A DNA stretch of 64,000 nt from Sipunculus nudus (taxonomy: Eukaryota; Annelida; Sipuncula; Golfingiida; Sipunculidae), in NCBI GenBank assembly GCA_026874595.1, contig CM049310.1:3224001-3288000 (forward strand), written 5' to 3'. The notes under the pieces are model-generated. The model worked only from the letters and a program-made list of their open reading frames with translations. It was not told where the DNA came from and made no database searches. Of the stretch, positions 12,130-22,789 are shown piece after piece (the stretch's first letter is position 1; the number at the start of each line of letters is the position of its first letter). Made by a program: the position numbers and the translations under genes.

Positions 12130-12213
12130 GGGCTTTAGCGCGCCCGGGCGGGCGCCTTTGAACTACAGGCCCGTGACAAACGCGCGCCCTGGCGGGCGTT
12201 ATTGGAGTTTAAA
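12130..12213. repeat. GC-rich direct-repeat edge of the insert
   Basis: Two ~35-bp direct repeats (GCGCGCCCGGGCGGGCG and GCGCGCCCTGGCGGGCG, each followed by a TTGAAC/TTGGAG-type sequence) contrast with the AT-rich surroundings. GGCTTTA at the left (12131) and TAAAGCC at the right (12210-12216) are inverted. This stretch encodes the aberrant tail that extends the endonuclease frame to 12135. Confidence 0.6.
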
Positions 12214-12220
12214 GCCTTAA

Positions 12221-13616
12221 ACACTTCCTTTTTTGATATAATTCCATCACATTTCTGTACGTCAGCATCCCCCAGTTTTGGTAGATCTATAATACTTAAA
12301 TAATTTTCGCATCCCGTTTTAATGGTAATCAATGTTCGTGTATATTTTTGACAGTAAAACTTTTTTAAGCATTCCATAATAGCAGACTGTTTGGTAAGTT
12401 CTTGATTATTAACCAGAAGTTTCCTAATGACGGACTTACCCTTATTTCTTTTTTCAAGATTTAGAAAGTAACGGGAACTTCTTTCACCTTGTTCGACCCA
12501 CTGGGCTCGAGATCGTACTATAATACCCCTTGTTATATGGTCATACATCGACTCTAATGCTTCTTTCGTAGAGGTATATTCAATCAGATCTTCATGGCCA
12601 AGTTTGGTTTCCAGATATTTAATTTTCTCTTCCAATGCTTTGAGCTTTACTTTAAACTTACTGGCCTTCTGTTTACTATAATTAATTGTGAATTCCCTAA
12701 TTTTGAATTTTATGTATTCCCAGAGCAATTGGGCATCCTGTTTTTTCTCATAATTTTGAATCCATTCGTCTAGGTTCTGCTTAAATTGTGTTATATACAT
12801 TTGATCATCTAGTAGCGAGTTGTTTAATTTCCAAAACGATGGACCATGCTTTTCGATGGAATGTGATTTTAACTGCATATGTACAGCAGAGTGATCTGTT
12901 GCTATTGCAGGAATTATACTACAGCTTTTAATGAATGATTGCAAACCTGAAGAAATTAAAAAAAAATCCAGGCGCCTCTGTATGAGTGGTTTCACAGAAC
13001 GCCATGTATATCTTCGACTTGTTTCATTTCTTACCCGCCATATATCACACAGGTTAAACTGCTCCATAGCTGAGTGTAAAACATCAAGAGATTTCATTTT
13101 CATATTATGTACGTTACCACCACATGCATCCATTTCATTAAAATGTAGGTTAAAATCACCGCCCCAAATTATTTGTAAATCAGTGTTCTCATTAATTTCA
13201 TCAATCTGTTGAATCACATTCTTATAAAAGGGAACCTGCTGGGACTCTGTATTTGGTGCATAAGTGTTTACTAATAGAAACGGGGATCCTTGAATATTAC
13301 AATGTATAATAATGGCCCTGCCATTTGAATCAGTATGTATTTTAAATTCCTCAAATTCAACGTCATTTCCAATCAAGATGATAACTCCAGCACTGCGGGA
13401 TGTACAGTGAGAGAAATATATTTTACTCCTCCATTGGTTAATCCAGCTGCCCATGTCCTTCTCAATTGAATGGGTTTCTTGTAAAAAAGTAATTCCTTTC
13501 GCCATTTTGTGCTTAATTAACCAATTAAATATTTTCCTTCTCTTGTAGTAGTCACAGATACCTCTAATGTTTAAACTCTTAACCGAAAAATCTAGATTGA
13601 AATCACTTGTTGACAT
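12221..13616 (-). pseudogene. LINE ORF2, APE-type endonuclease and linker
   Basis: This starts at ATG 13614-13616, 146 bp after the ORF1 stop, and is the likely native ORF2 start. Endonuclease motifs are in order: S-L-N-I-R-G, F-L-Q-E-T-H (catalytic Glu), V-N-T-Y-A-P-N, G-G-D-F-N-L (Asp/Asn pair), R-R-Y-T-W-R-S, R-R-L-D-F-F-L-I and A-T-D-H-S-A-V (catalytic Asp-His). It targets genomic DNA for nicking before reverse transcription. A Lys/Glu-rich helical linker follows. The true frame stops matching LINE at F-K-A near 12214; the last ~25 residues of the open frame come from the GC-rich insert. Confidence 0.9.
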
Positions 13617-13762
13617 AAATTGGAATTATAGTTGTATTGTTAATCCATTTACGATATTCTACATACAAAATAGACAAAGACACAGAATAAGACAACACGT
13701 TCACAATGATATACATAGGTATAGTATCAGTCACGCTCAGGCGCATTCCCACCTACATATTT

Positions 13763-14245
13763 TTATTCCCTGTTGAATACATCATTTAGGGATTCACCAT
13801 ATTGTACCTTGAATATTGTGCCTGTATCATCTTTGACGAACACTTTGCCGTCCCATGTCCAGGCATCCTTCACTCGTTCGTCATGTTTAACCCTGTTAAA
13901 TAATTTTTGCATGTCGGCACACATGTCTTCAATTATGGTAACAACAGTATTCTTTAACTTCCTTCTTTCTATCAGAACTGTAAGTTTACACTCTCTATTG
14001 ACAAACTTTACCACCATATTCCGATTTATATCCTTTTTATATGGTCCTAATCTATGTGCCACTTCAATGTCTTTTGAAGACAATTCAACACCCAGTTTGT
14101 TTTTAAACATGTCTAAAGCAACCTGTTTTGAATTTTCTAGTTTGTTCCTCTGTGGAGCACCAAGAATCTTTATGTTTGAATTCCTTGTATATTGCTCTGT
14201 GCTCACTGACTGGGCTTTTGCTAACTGGGCGAGCTCAAGTTATAT
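13763..14245 (-). pseudogene. LINE ORF1 (L1-type RNA-binding protein), N-terminally truncated
   Basis: The readable part matches the RRM plus C-terminal domain of L1 ORF1 proteins: N-I-K-I-L-G-A-P, then V-E-L-S-S-K-D-I-E-V-A-H-R-L-G, then M-V-V-K-F-V-N-R-E, and W-T-W-D-G-K-V-F-V-K-D. This nucleic-acid chaperone coats LINE RNA. The preceding residues (E-L-A-Q-L-A-K-A-Q) look like the end of a coiled coil. The frame is cut at 14245 by 5' truncation at insertion. It ends N-R-E-stop at 13763. The two-ORF layout with this ORF1 type points to the L1/Tx1 group. Confidence 0.85.
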
Positions 14246-14261
14246 AAAAAGTTATGGGCTC
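14246..14261 (+). repeat. Target-site duplication of the LINE, right copy
   Basis: AAAAAGTTATGGGCTC, identical to 3795-3810. The family A sequence then resumes with AAACATAATGCATTTTG, as in other copies. Confidence 0.9.
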
Positions 14262-16293
14262 AAACATAATGCATTTTGTAAAAAATCAGGAAAGAAATTT
14301 GATCACTTAACACAAAAAATGTTAAAGCTAAGGACTTTTTTTTCAGTAATATAACTTTAATTAATCAAAATTAAATTGTATACCCAAAATTAGATCAAAA
14401 TCTTTTAAATTTTTTAAAATATAAGCAAAAATAAAAAATTGGTACCTTAAATTTTGCCCAACCTTGGCCATGGCACGTTTTTTTCCTGTAAGTACTGTGG
14501 ATTTAATTTTCACAGCATGTACACATAATGATTTAATCTGTTAAAATCTGAAATTTGAAAATAAAAGCTGCAAAATTAGGCTAGTTATTGAATTTTTTTT
14601 TGGAGGCTCTTGTTGTATTCCCTTACATTGTCAAGCAGTCCACACTGGTTACTGTAGGTCATTCACTGTAGCTCTCTATGCTCCCCAGGCTATTGGCATA
14701 ATGTTAGATGTCCCCAAGATCTCCTACCAAGCTGAAAACTGGGTCTTTGCGACTTTGTTCCTTTGAGAAATTAAGGAAAAAACTCAGTTTTTTTTTATTA
14801 AAAACCTATTTTCACACTTCAGGACTGCCTGATATCAAAACCAATCATCTGTATTTCCTCATATTTACGATAAGTATTCCTCTATAAAGTTCCTATGTAC
14901 ATGCCAGAAGTAAGGTCTGTATTATATAATTTAAAAAAGTTATAGGCTCAAACATAATGCATTTTGTAAAAAATCAGGAAAGATATCTGATCCCTGAACA
15001 AAAAACATATTAAAGCTAAGGACTTTTTTCCAGTAATATAACTTTAATTAATCAAAATTAAATTGTATACCCAAAATTAGATCAAAATCTTTTGAATTTT
15101 TTTAAATATTAGCAAAAATAAAAAATTGGTACCTTAAATTTTGCCCAACTTTGGCCACGGCATGTTTTTTTCCTGTAAGTACTGTGGATTTAATTTTCAC
15201 AGCATGTGCACATCAGGATTTAATCTGTTAAAATCTGAAATTTGAAAATAAAAGCTGCAAAATTAGGCTAGTTATTGAATTTTTTTTGGAGGCTCTTGTT
15301 GTATTCCCTTACATTGTCAAGCAGTCCACTTTGGTCATTGTAGGTCATTCAGTGCAACTCTCTATGCTCCCCAGGCTTAATGTTATGCAATCCCATCACT
15401 AGGGCAAGCCCTCTCTCCCTTTTTGTCCAAGTGGTGTATTGCTATGAAAATATGGATGTTCATCAGAAAAGTAATTCCTTACTTCAGAAGAGTAAAAACT
15501 TCACCAGTTAAATTGACTATTAATTCCAGTAATAAAGTATAGCTGAGATAGAAATTAGCACAATGATATTGTTGGTCCCTTATTCAACCAACAGTGTGTA
15601 TACTTTATTTGAAAAGATGTTTTTATTTTATCAGATTTACTGAATCTTTTATTTTGGTGAATAAAATAAAGTATAAACTGAAAACCCCAGTGTGCAAAAC
15701 TTTTTAATAGTGATTCAAGGAATGTTGTGGCATTATTTTCTTTTAAATTCATTTTAAACATTTGTGATTTAAAGATAATAAAATATATATGTATGCATAA
15801 TATGACCTGATATGAGCTACACTCTGAATAAATAATGATTGTAACTTAGAATTCTTATATTTTAACTTATATTTTCAGATTTTTTTATAACAAATTTATG
15901 AAACTTGTAAATAAAAAAATGAATCTGATAAAACTATTAATGGAAAAAGAGGATATGCCAAAAATAGGCTTTATTTTTATAAACTTAAATGCATTATTCC
16001 CCTGAAAGTGAAATGAAGGTATTAGTCCCTTCTGTCCATTTTCCTGTCCATCTGTAAATTTTTCATATGCATCACAGTATCTCAAAACTTTTACTGTTTT
16101 CTTCATGACAGTCTTGTCAGAGTATTAGTTTTGCAATCATATATTCAGAACTTTACTATAACCAAGTAGAAGGGCCCCTTTCCCCTTAGCTTCTCATATG
16201 CTAATATTTATGAAAAACATTACAATTGAATATTTTGCATTTGCAAAAATTTCAAACTTCAGCTGAGCGCTGTGACCCATGGGTCCCTTGTTT

Positions 16294-17317
16294 GTAATTA
16301 TTGCATTAATGTATTATAGATATCTTCACCATGAGAAAAGATACGAAAAACCACATTGTTGACGGCACAGTCTAATAATACTTACTTTATTCTTTGGCAA
16401 TATATTAATAGGGGTTTTTCAAGTAATTATAGCATTTTCTCTTTTTTGTCCCACGCTCTGTGGATGCGGGGGACATTGATTTCAGTATGTCTGTCTGTCT
16501 GTCTGTCCATCAGGTTTTTTACATTCCCATGCAATAACTTTCCTAAATTTTTATCCGATTTCATTCAAATTTGGGTCAGTGATTGCTCTCATGCATACCT
16601 TGGTTTGAATTGGTTTTGGAGTGTCTATCTGAAAAGTAATCCTCTCAAGCTTAAAAACAAAATTATCAATTTTTAGTACAATTTCTTAGTGTGTTTTAGT
16701 TTTTATGTTTTCCTGCAGATGTCTTCACATGTCATAGTGGATTTTGGTCCTATTTCTCAATGTTTTTTAGTTTTTATGCTCACCTGCAGATGTCTTCACA
16801 TGTCATAGTGCATCTGTTAATAGTTTTCATGTGCCCTCAAGATTTTCTCCACATGTCATAATTTAGGTTGCTAATCAGGCATGAAAGACAAAGAGAGCCC
16901 AAAGTAGGGACATTAATTCCACAAATTTGCTTGTGAAATTTAGTTTGGTTATTGTTAAGTGGAAGCTGGAGTGTCAGTCCTCTCTGTACTTGATAATTAT
17001 TCTGTACCAAAGAAATCAATTGTTCTACAAATTCTGAGATCTAATAGTAAGCAAAATTGCATTTTTATCATTTGCTTGGTTGAATTTACTGGTTTAGACT
17101 ACTTAGCTAAACGAGTGTAAAAAATATGCTTCATTTCTTGAAATGGTGCATATGATAAACATAGCTGAGTGGTATTTCAGTGATATCTTCATAAATACTT
17201 TGAGGTGACTGAGACAAGACATGAAACATCAAGCTTACATAGGATTTGGACCTTTGAATCTGCAGAACAATTACATTTTTGATGTGGCCTTACTAGCCAT
17301 CCTTATCCTCCTTACAG
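16294..17317. repeat. Intronic: GTCY-bearing fragment and ~72-bp tandem motif
   Basis: At about 16440-16520 TTTTTTGTCCCACGCTCTGT, a GATGCGGGGGACA motif and a GTCTGTCTGTC tract resemble the 5' end of another hairpin/GTCY family. At 16680-16860 the motif GATGTCTTCACATGTCATAG recurs twice about 80 bp apart, with a weaker third copy. Nothing coding is seen up to the exon at 17318; the acceptor there is CCTCCTTACAG. Confidence 0.55.
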
Positions 17318-17466
17318 CTGATGTGATGAAGACCATGGGAGCTCAGAACATTTTTGCCATTGATGTGGGAAGTCAGGATGACTCTAATCTGACTAACTAT
17401 GGTGATGAACTCTCTGGATGGTGGTTGTTATGGAAGAGATGGAACCCATGGGCAAAACCAGTCAGG
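17318..17466 (+). CDS. PNPLA6: PNPLA6/7 exon: AIDVGSQD and SGWWLLWKRWNPW region
   Basis: The exon completes the Ala codon of N-N-L-P-A-D-V and continues M-K-T-M-G-A-Q-N-I-F-A-I-D-V-G-S-Q-D-D, then L-T-N-Y-G-D-E-L-S-G-W-W-L-L-W-K-R, ending N-P-W-A-K-P-V-R. This is diagnostic NTE/PNPLA7 sequence in the last third of the patatin domain. The acceptor is CTTACAG|CTGATG and the donor AGG|GTTAGT (phase 0). The open frame starting at 17221 runs into the exon from the intron, so its ATG is not a start. The intron after it is 532 bp. Confidence 0.95.
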
Positions 17467-17998
17467 GTTAGTCAGTTTATCAATATCCCAGAGAAAAAGA
17501 AATGGATAGTTTTCTGAAAAAAAAAATCAAATAAGTCAGTTATATGTGTAGCCATAGATAAATCTTCTTCAGTATTAAGTTAGGTAATTCTTTTTAACAA
17601 TTTTTTGATTAAGTGGTCTCCCCCCTGCTCTTATGGTAAATTAGGGCAAACCCCTGCCTTTTAATATAGAAATCAGGGTGGGTAATTCATGTAACAGTAG
17701 TCAGATAATCTTGAATGAAGTCAGGTAAATCATCCTGGTTCCTATATTAAGCCACAAGTACTGTAAACGCTCAGTAGAAAACATGTTTTTTATCATGTTT
17801 TTACTTAACTCAGGTCAAAAGTCCCTCTGTTCTTTAAATGAATAAACTCAGCATAGATGTTAGACTTAAGAGTCTTTCATTATATGAAATAAAATAATTG
17901 TATTATATAATTTGTAGAGCTGGTATCTATACCAGCTTATTATCAGTTAAATGGATGAATTCAAGTGAGCTTCTAGTACTAGGTATCTTTTATTGTAG
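17467..17998 (+). other. Intron, no repeats recognised
   Basis: The intron begins GTTAGT and ends TTTTATTGTAG. Nothing else was identified. Confidence 0.8.
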
Positions 17999-18151
17999 GT
18001 GCCTAACATGGCTGAGATCCAGTCCCGTCTGGCCTATGTGTCATGTGTCAGACAACTAGAGATGGTTAAGAACAGTGACTATTGTGAATACATACGTCCT
18101 CCCATTGACAAGTACAACACGCTTCAGTTCGCCAGCTATGATGAGATACAG
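17999..18151 (+). CDS. PNPLA6: PNPLA6/7 exon: [20 protein letters not shown] region
   Basis: This is a 51-codon exon in phase 0 on both sides. It encodes [21 protein letters not shown], then [10 protein letters not shown], ending Y-D-E-I-Q. It corresponds to the conserved segment following the patatin core in NTE and is close to the vertebrate sequence. The acceptor is TATTGTAG|GTG and the donor ACAG|GTCAGT. Confidence 0.95.
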
Positions 18152-18514
18152 GTCAGTAGAAATATTTCACTGGTGTTCTCACTTACTTAGTATCATTCAT
18201 TATTATTCTTATCTTTTGCTTATTTTTAGCCTTGCACAGTTTATACTTTTATTATGCAGTGATCATTTTGTTATCATATTTCTCATATAGATTGTGTTGT
18301 ACAATTAGACTTAAAACCAAAAATTTAAGGGGAAACACTTTCACATGAGTTAGTTACAGTGTAAACCCCATGTCTGTCAGGAAATTTGTATATAATTGTG
18401 AGTAACACCACAGGAGTGATTTTCACACATAAGGGCTTTTGAAACATGGTAATTCTCTGCAGGATGATGCTGGTCCAGTTTCTTTTTATTGGCATCCATT
18501 TGCTCACTATTCCA

Positions 18515-21500
18515 CTGCAAACTTCTGCTAGTTTATACATATACACATATGATACAAACTTCTGCTAGTTTATACATATACACATATGATACAAACTTCT
18601 GCTAGTTTATACCTATACACATAGGATACAAACTTCTGCTAGTTTATACATATACACATAGGATACAAACTTCTGCTAGTTTATACCTATACACATAGGA
18701 TACAAACTTCTGCTAGTGGATACCTATACACATATGATACAAACTTCTGCTAGTTTACTCATATACACATATGATACAAACTTCTGCTAGTTTATACCTA
18801 TACACATAGGATACAAACTTCTGCTAGTTTATACCTATACACATAGGATACAAACTCCTGCTAGTTTATACCTATACACATAGGATACAAACTCCTGCTA
18901 GTTTATACCTATACACATAGGATACAAACTCCTGCTAGTTTATACCTATACACATAGGATACAACCTCCTGCTAGTTTATACCTATACACATAGGATACA
19001 AACTCCTGCTAGTTTATACCTATACACATAGGATACAAACTCCTGCTAGTTTATACCTATACACATAGGATACAAACTCCTGCTAGTTTATACATATACA
19101 CATAGGATACAAACTCCAGCTAGTTTATACCTATACACATAGGATACAAACTCCTGCTAGTTTATACCTATACACATAGGATACAAACTTCTGCTAGTTT
19201 ATACCTATACACATAGGATACAAACTTCTGCTAGTTTATACCTATACACATAGGATACAAACTTCTGCTAGTTTATACCTATACACATAGGATACAAACT
19301 TCTGCTAGTTTATACCTATACACATAGGAAACAAACTTCTGCTAGTTTATACCTATACACATAGGATACAAACTTCTGCTAGTTTATACCTATACACATA
19401 GGATACAAACTTCTGCTAGTTTATACCTATACACATAGGATACAAACTTCTGCTAGTTTATACCTATACACATGTGATACAAACTTCTGCTAGTTTATAC
19501 CTATTCACATGTGATACAAACTTCTGCTAGTTTATACCTATACACATGTGATACAAACTTCTGCTAGTTTATACCTATACACATGTGATACAAACTTCTG
19601 CTAGTTTATACCTATACACACGTGATACAAACTTCTGCTAGTTTATACCTATACACACGTGATACAAATTTCTGCTAGTTTATACCTATACACACGTGAT
19701 ACAAACTTCTGCTAGTTTATACCTATACACACGTGATACAAACTTCTGCTAGTTTATACCTATACACTTGTGATACAAACTTCTGCTAGTTTATACCTAT
19801 ACACACATGATACAAACTTCTGCTAGGGGATACCTATACACACATGATACAAACTTCTGCTAGTGGATACCTATACACACATGATACAAACTTCTGCTAG
19901 TGGATACCTATACACACATGATACAAACTTCTGCTAGTGGATACCTATACACATATGATACAAACTTCTGCTAGTTGATACCTATACACATATGATACAA
20001 ACTTCTGCTAGTGGATACCTATACACATATGATACAAACTTCTGCTAGTGGATACCTATACACATATGATACAAACTTCTGCTAGTTGTTCCTTAAGAAA
20101 GTGTCCGTGTACGCGTGTGGGGAGCCATCTTGTCAAGTTAGCGTTCGCGCAAGGCACACTGGGACGAAATAGGTGGCTGTTCTGTTTACCACCCACCGCG
20201 TACAGCCGTTCAAAATATTCTTAGCAGAACACCAGGGCGTTTCAGCACATGGCGGCACTCAAACTTGATTTTAAAACGATCGTCAGCCATTATGCGACTC
20301 TTTACGATGTCAGCTTTATATTCATTTTACTTTTTTAAACAAATAATCGTTGCTAAATAACACTGCAAATGAGTTTAAAGAAGGCATTTACTTCAATGTT
20401 GCTTGACCATGCCCAACGGGCCGCTGTGTTACAGTTGGGGTGTTTTAAACGTATTATTTGGTGACAATTACCAAGATTTTTTATAACAAGTTATATATCG
20501 CACGAAAGATATACATGTCAAGGTTCTACATATAAGTTTTTATATGTATACCACGAGCCGTGATTAAGTTCCTGCAGGTTGAAAATCTGACAGTCTCAGC
20601 AGTCTTAGCCATCATGTCGCCCCCTGAACGCTACTGCGTGATGGTGCGTAATAGTGGATAGTATTCAGGCTTTTTGCTTCAATAAATGTACATATAAACC
20701 TCAATTCAGTGTTCATACTATGGTCTTTTACATGTAAAGAAGCGTGTTGATGCATACAAGAATCGTTTTGCGTAACCACCATTCAAACGAAACGATCGTT
20801 CGGGGAATCTTTCTTTTTCTGATAAATGCCTGCCAATCCATGTGCAAAAGTCGTTAGGGACAAAATATCTATATTGTCCCTATCTCGAGCATTAAATATG
20901 TTTAATATACGTAATCTGCCAACATATTTAACCTCTGTAATTAATATTTTTTTATTCTAGTCTTCATTAAAGCAGCTATGTCGTGATTTATTTTGCTACG
21001 TGCAACTAATTATCTTACCCATCAGGCCAGAGACGGAGTCGGGGTGCGGCCTTTAAGGGGGGTTTTGGGTATTTGGACCTCAGTGGGAGTTCCTTTAAGA
21101 GACGTTGCAAACTCAGGGTGCCGCTATAAATAGACGTGCGGCCATAAAAACAAGATTTACGGTAGGTATAAACTAGCAGAAGTTTGTATCATATGTATAT
21201 AGGTATCCACTAGCAGAAGTTTGTATCATATGTGTATAGGTATCCACTAGCAGGAGTTTGTATCATATGTGTATAGGTATAAACTAGCAGAAGTTTGTAT
21301 CATATGTGTATATGTATAAACTAGCAGGAGTTTGTATCATATGTGTATAGGTATCCACTAGCAGAAGTTTGTATCATATGTGTATAGGTATCCACTAGCA
21401 GGAGTTTGTATCATATGTGTATAGGTATAAACTAGCAGAAGTTTGTATCATATGTGTATATGTATAAACTAGCAGGAATTTGTATCATATGTGTATAGGT

Positions 21501-21923
21501 ATAAACTAGCAGAAGTTTGTATCATATGTGTGTAAAGGTATAAACTAGCAGAAGTTTGTATCATATGTGTATAGGTATAAACTAGCAGGAGTTTGTATCA
21601 TATGTGTATAGGTATAAACTAGCAGAAGTTTGTATCATATGTGTATAGGTATACACTAGCAGAAGTTTGTATCATATGTGTATAGGTATACACTAGCAGA
21701 AGTTTGTATCATATGTGTATAGGTATCCACTAGCAGAAGTTTGTATCATATGTGTATAGGTATCCACTAGCAGAAGTTTGTATCATATGTGTATAGGTAT
21801 CCACTAGCAGAAGTTTGTATCATATGTGTATAGGTATCCACTAGCAGAAGTTTGTATCATATGTGTATAGGTATCCACTAGCAGAAGTTTGTATCACACA
21901 TATGATACAAACAGGGTTTGCAG
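18515..21923. mobile_element. Foldback-like element built from 37-bp minisatellite arms
   Basis: The left arm (18515-20086) is about 42 head-to-tail copies of a 37-bp unit: GATACAAACTTCTGCTAG plus TTTATACCTATACACATAG and variants. The right arm (21163-21900) is about 20 copies of the same unit in inverse orientation. The outer edges are CTGCAAAC (18515-18522) and GTTTGCAG (21916-21923), exact inverse complements. A 1.1-kb spacer separates the arms. Long inverted arms made of short tandem repeats are the hallmark of foldback elements. It sits wholly in the intron 18152-22037, so the transcript could form a very long hairpin. Confidence 0.75.
20087..21162. other. Spacer between foldback arms
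   Basis: Unique-looking and richer in CpG than the arms, with no convincing open frame. Its right edge, read on the minus strand, begins TACCGTAAATCTTG and soon has TGGCCGCACG, resembling the terminus of the TIR element at 1597-3130. No matching opposite end was found, so one half of such an element may have been lost. Confidence 0.5.
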
Positions 21924-22037
21924 CAATTTTTCAATTTATACATGTATAGTTGCTCATGGATTTTTAAGCTCATTCACATATAAAATTGGAGAAGTATTTG
22001 ATCATTAAGTCTTATAAATATATTCTTTCTCTTACAG

Positions 22038-22151
22038 GAGGTGGGTTATTCACACGGGAAGGCTCTGTTTTCTACTTGGACCAAGAGGAATTTGGTGGCT
22101 GAACTGTTCAGGGAAAAGTCTACAAGCAAGATGAAACCAATACTGCACAAG
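22038..22151 (+). CDS. PNPLA6: PNPLA6/7 exon: EVGYSHGKALFSTW region
   Basis: This is a 38-codon exon in phase 0 on both sides, E-V-G-Y-S-H-G-K-A-L-F-S-T-W-T-K-R-N-L-V, ending K-P-I-L-H-K. It aligns with the vertebrate D-V-G-Y-Q-Y-G-K-A-V-F-x-x-W segment. The acceptor is TTTCTCTTACAG and the donor AAG|GTATGT. It is the first exon after the foldback structure, whose right end lies only 115 bp upstream of this exon. Confidence 0.92.
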
Positions 22152-22585
22152 GTATGTTAAGACTTAACAAATCTGGAATAAAAAATCTCTAGAACAGTCT
22201 CAGATGGATTTGATGAATGTTTTTAATATCTGTTAAAGTGTCACAAAATAATATTCCCTTATGTGGATTGGAGTGTAAAATATTCCATAATGCCATTGTA
22301 ATCCTTATTCATATTTGCCCATTTTGTTATAATATGTATCTATATTTATGTATATGTTTCAATACCTGGACCTTACCTTGAGTCTGCTTGTTATTTCATT
22401 ACGAGTATCCCTAGCCTGCACTCTGTTGATGAACAGTATTTCTATACTCGTTTTGATAGTGATCCCATTCTTTATAATATATGTTTTGGTGGAAGGAGGC
22501 AATCTCTATATACTCAATAATGTTTCTGATTACACAATCTAAGTTTTTACTGTCTTTGTAAAGTGTTTGTGTTTACGACTACCAG

Positions 22586-22697
22586 ACTGCAGTCCCTGTG
22601 GAGCCTGACTTCACTGATCTCGCTGAGCTGATCTGTCGAATTGATGAACCAAGACGAGTGGTGTCACATACGTTCAGCCACCAAGATGATGAAGACG
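22586..22697 (+). CDS. PNPLA6: PNPLA6/7 exon: PDFTDLAELICRIDEP region
   Basis: The exon encodes T-A-V-P-V-E-P-D-F-T-D-L-A-E-L-I-C-R-I-D-E-P and an acidic end H-Q-D-D-E-D. The F-T-D-L-A-E-I/L-x-x-R-I motif is the last strongly conserved block of NTE proteins. The acceptor is CGACTACCAG and the donor GACG|GTGAGC; the exon ends in phase 1 and the Gly/Asp codon is completed at 32979 after a 10.3-kb intron. Confidence 0.9.
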
Positions 22698-22789
22698 GTG
22701 AGCAACCAGTTGATATAGTCTACATATTGATAAATTTGGGAGAAATTCTCACCACAAGATTTTTTCCTCAGCATACTGAAAATCATCTG

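Larger units (their letters stand above)
6662..12213. mobile_element. Unclassified 5.5-kb insert inside LINE ORF2
   Basis: The insert is bounded by a direct repeat GCCTTAA (6655-6661 and 12214-12220). The LINE reading frame is in register on the two sides. Contents: a short duplicated CTACTGTTCAGATT motif at the left edge, a ~355-bp tandem array (6870-8290), a 55-bp duplication near 8764, a 22-G run, about 3 kb of AT-rich sequence without a convincing gene, a TA/CA microsatellite near 11088-11110, and a GC-rich right edge. The left edge reads CCCTTTACTG and the right edge, inverted, GGCTTTAAAC, so there is at most a very weak terminal inverted repeat. TTAA at both ends would suit a piggyBac, Kolobok or Sola3 type insertion, but no transposase is visible. 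Confidence 0.7.
3811..14245 (-). mobile_element. 5'-truncated L1/Tx1-like LINE, interrupted by a 5.5-kb insert
   Basis: Read on the minus strand, the order is ORF1 C-terminal part (14245-13763), ORF2 endonuclease (13616-12221), a foreign insert (12213-6662), ORF2 reverse transcriptase (6661-5754), ORF2 C-terminus (5826-4462), a 3' UTR, and a 28-base poly(A) tail (T-run 3811-3838). Exact 16-bp direct repeats flank the whole, and the flanks are the two halves of one family A element. This shows one insertion event rather than two LINE fragments. Excluding the insert the copy is about 4.9 kb. It is truncated in ORF1 and inactivated by the insert and a frame break near 5830. Confidence 0.9.
3418..16293 (+). 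mobile_element. Family A hairpin/GTCY element, split by a LINE
   Basis: The left part is 3418-3810 and the right part 14246-16293. Read together they match the uninterrupted family A copies at 26844 and 46016. The 5' end is TTTTTAGCTCAGC with a nearby GTCATCTGAGCT forming a hairpin, then a GTCCGTC-rich tract. The 3' end is TCAGCTGAGC, then the palindrome GACCCATGGGTC and CCTTGTTT. The 3' TCAGCTGAGC is the exact reverse complement of GCTCAGCTGA at intact 5' ends of the family, so these are sub-terminal inverted repeats. Within the right part a second copy of the core (14694-15380) follows the first (14262-14690). I infer a non-autonomous Helentron-like element. Confidence 0.75.

Noticed and set aside
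6655-12220. piggyBac transposon
   Set aside because: TTAA is present at both edges and the left end begins CCC, but the right end is not the inverse of the left and no transposase is visible.
3811-14245. Two separate LINE insertions
   Set aside because: Only one poly(A) tail exists, one exact target duplication flanks the pair, and the coding order and frame are continuous across the insert.
17221-17517. 98-codon gene with its own ATG
   Set aside because: The frame enters the PNPLA exon from the intron; the acceptor at 17317 and protein similarity define the real coding part.
18515-20086. CRISPR-like regular repeat array
   Set aside because: The 37-bp units are directly contiguous with no unique spacers, and the context is a eukaryotic intron; it is a minisatellite.
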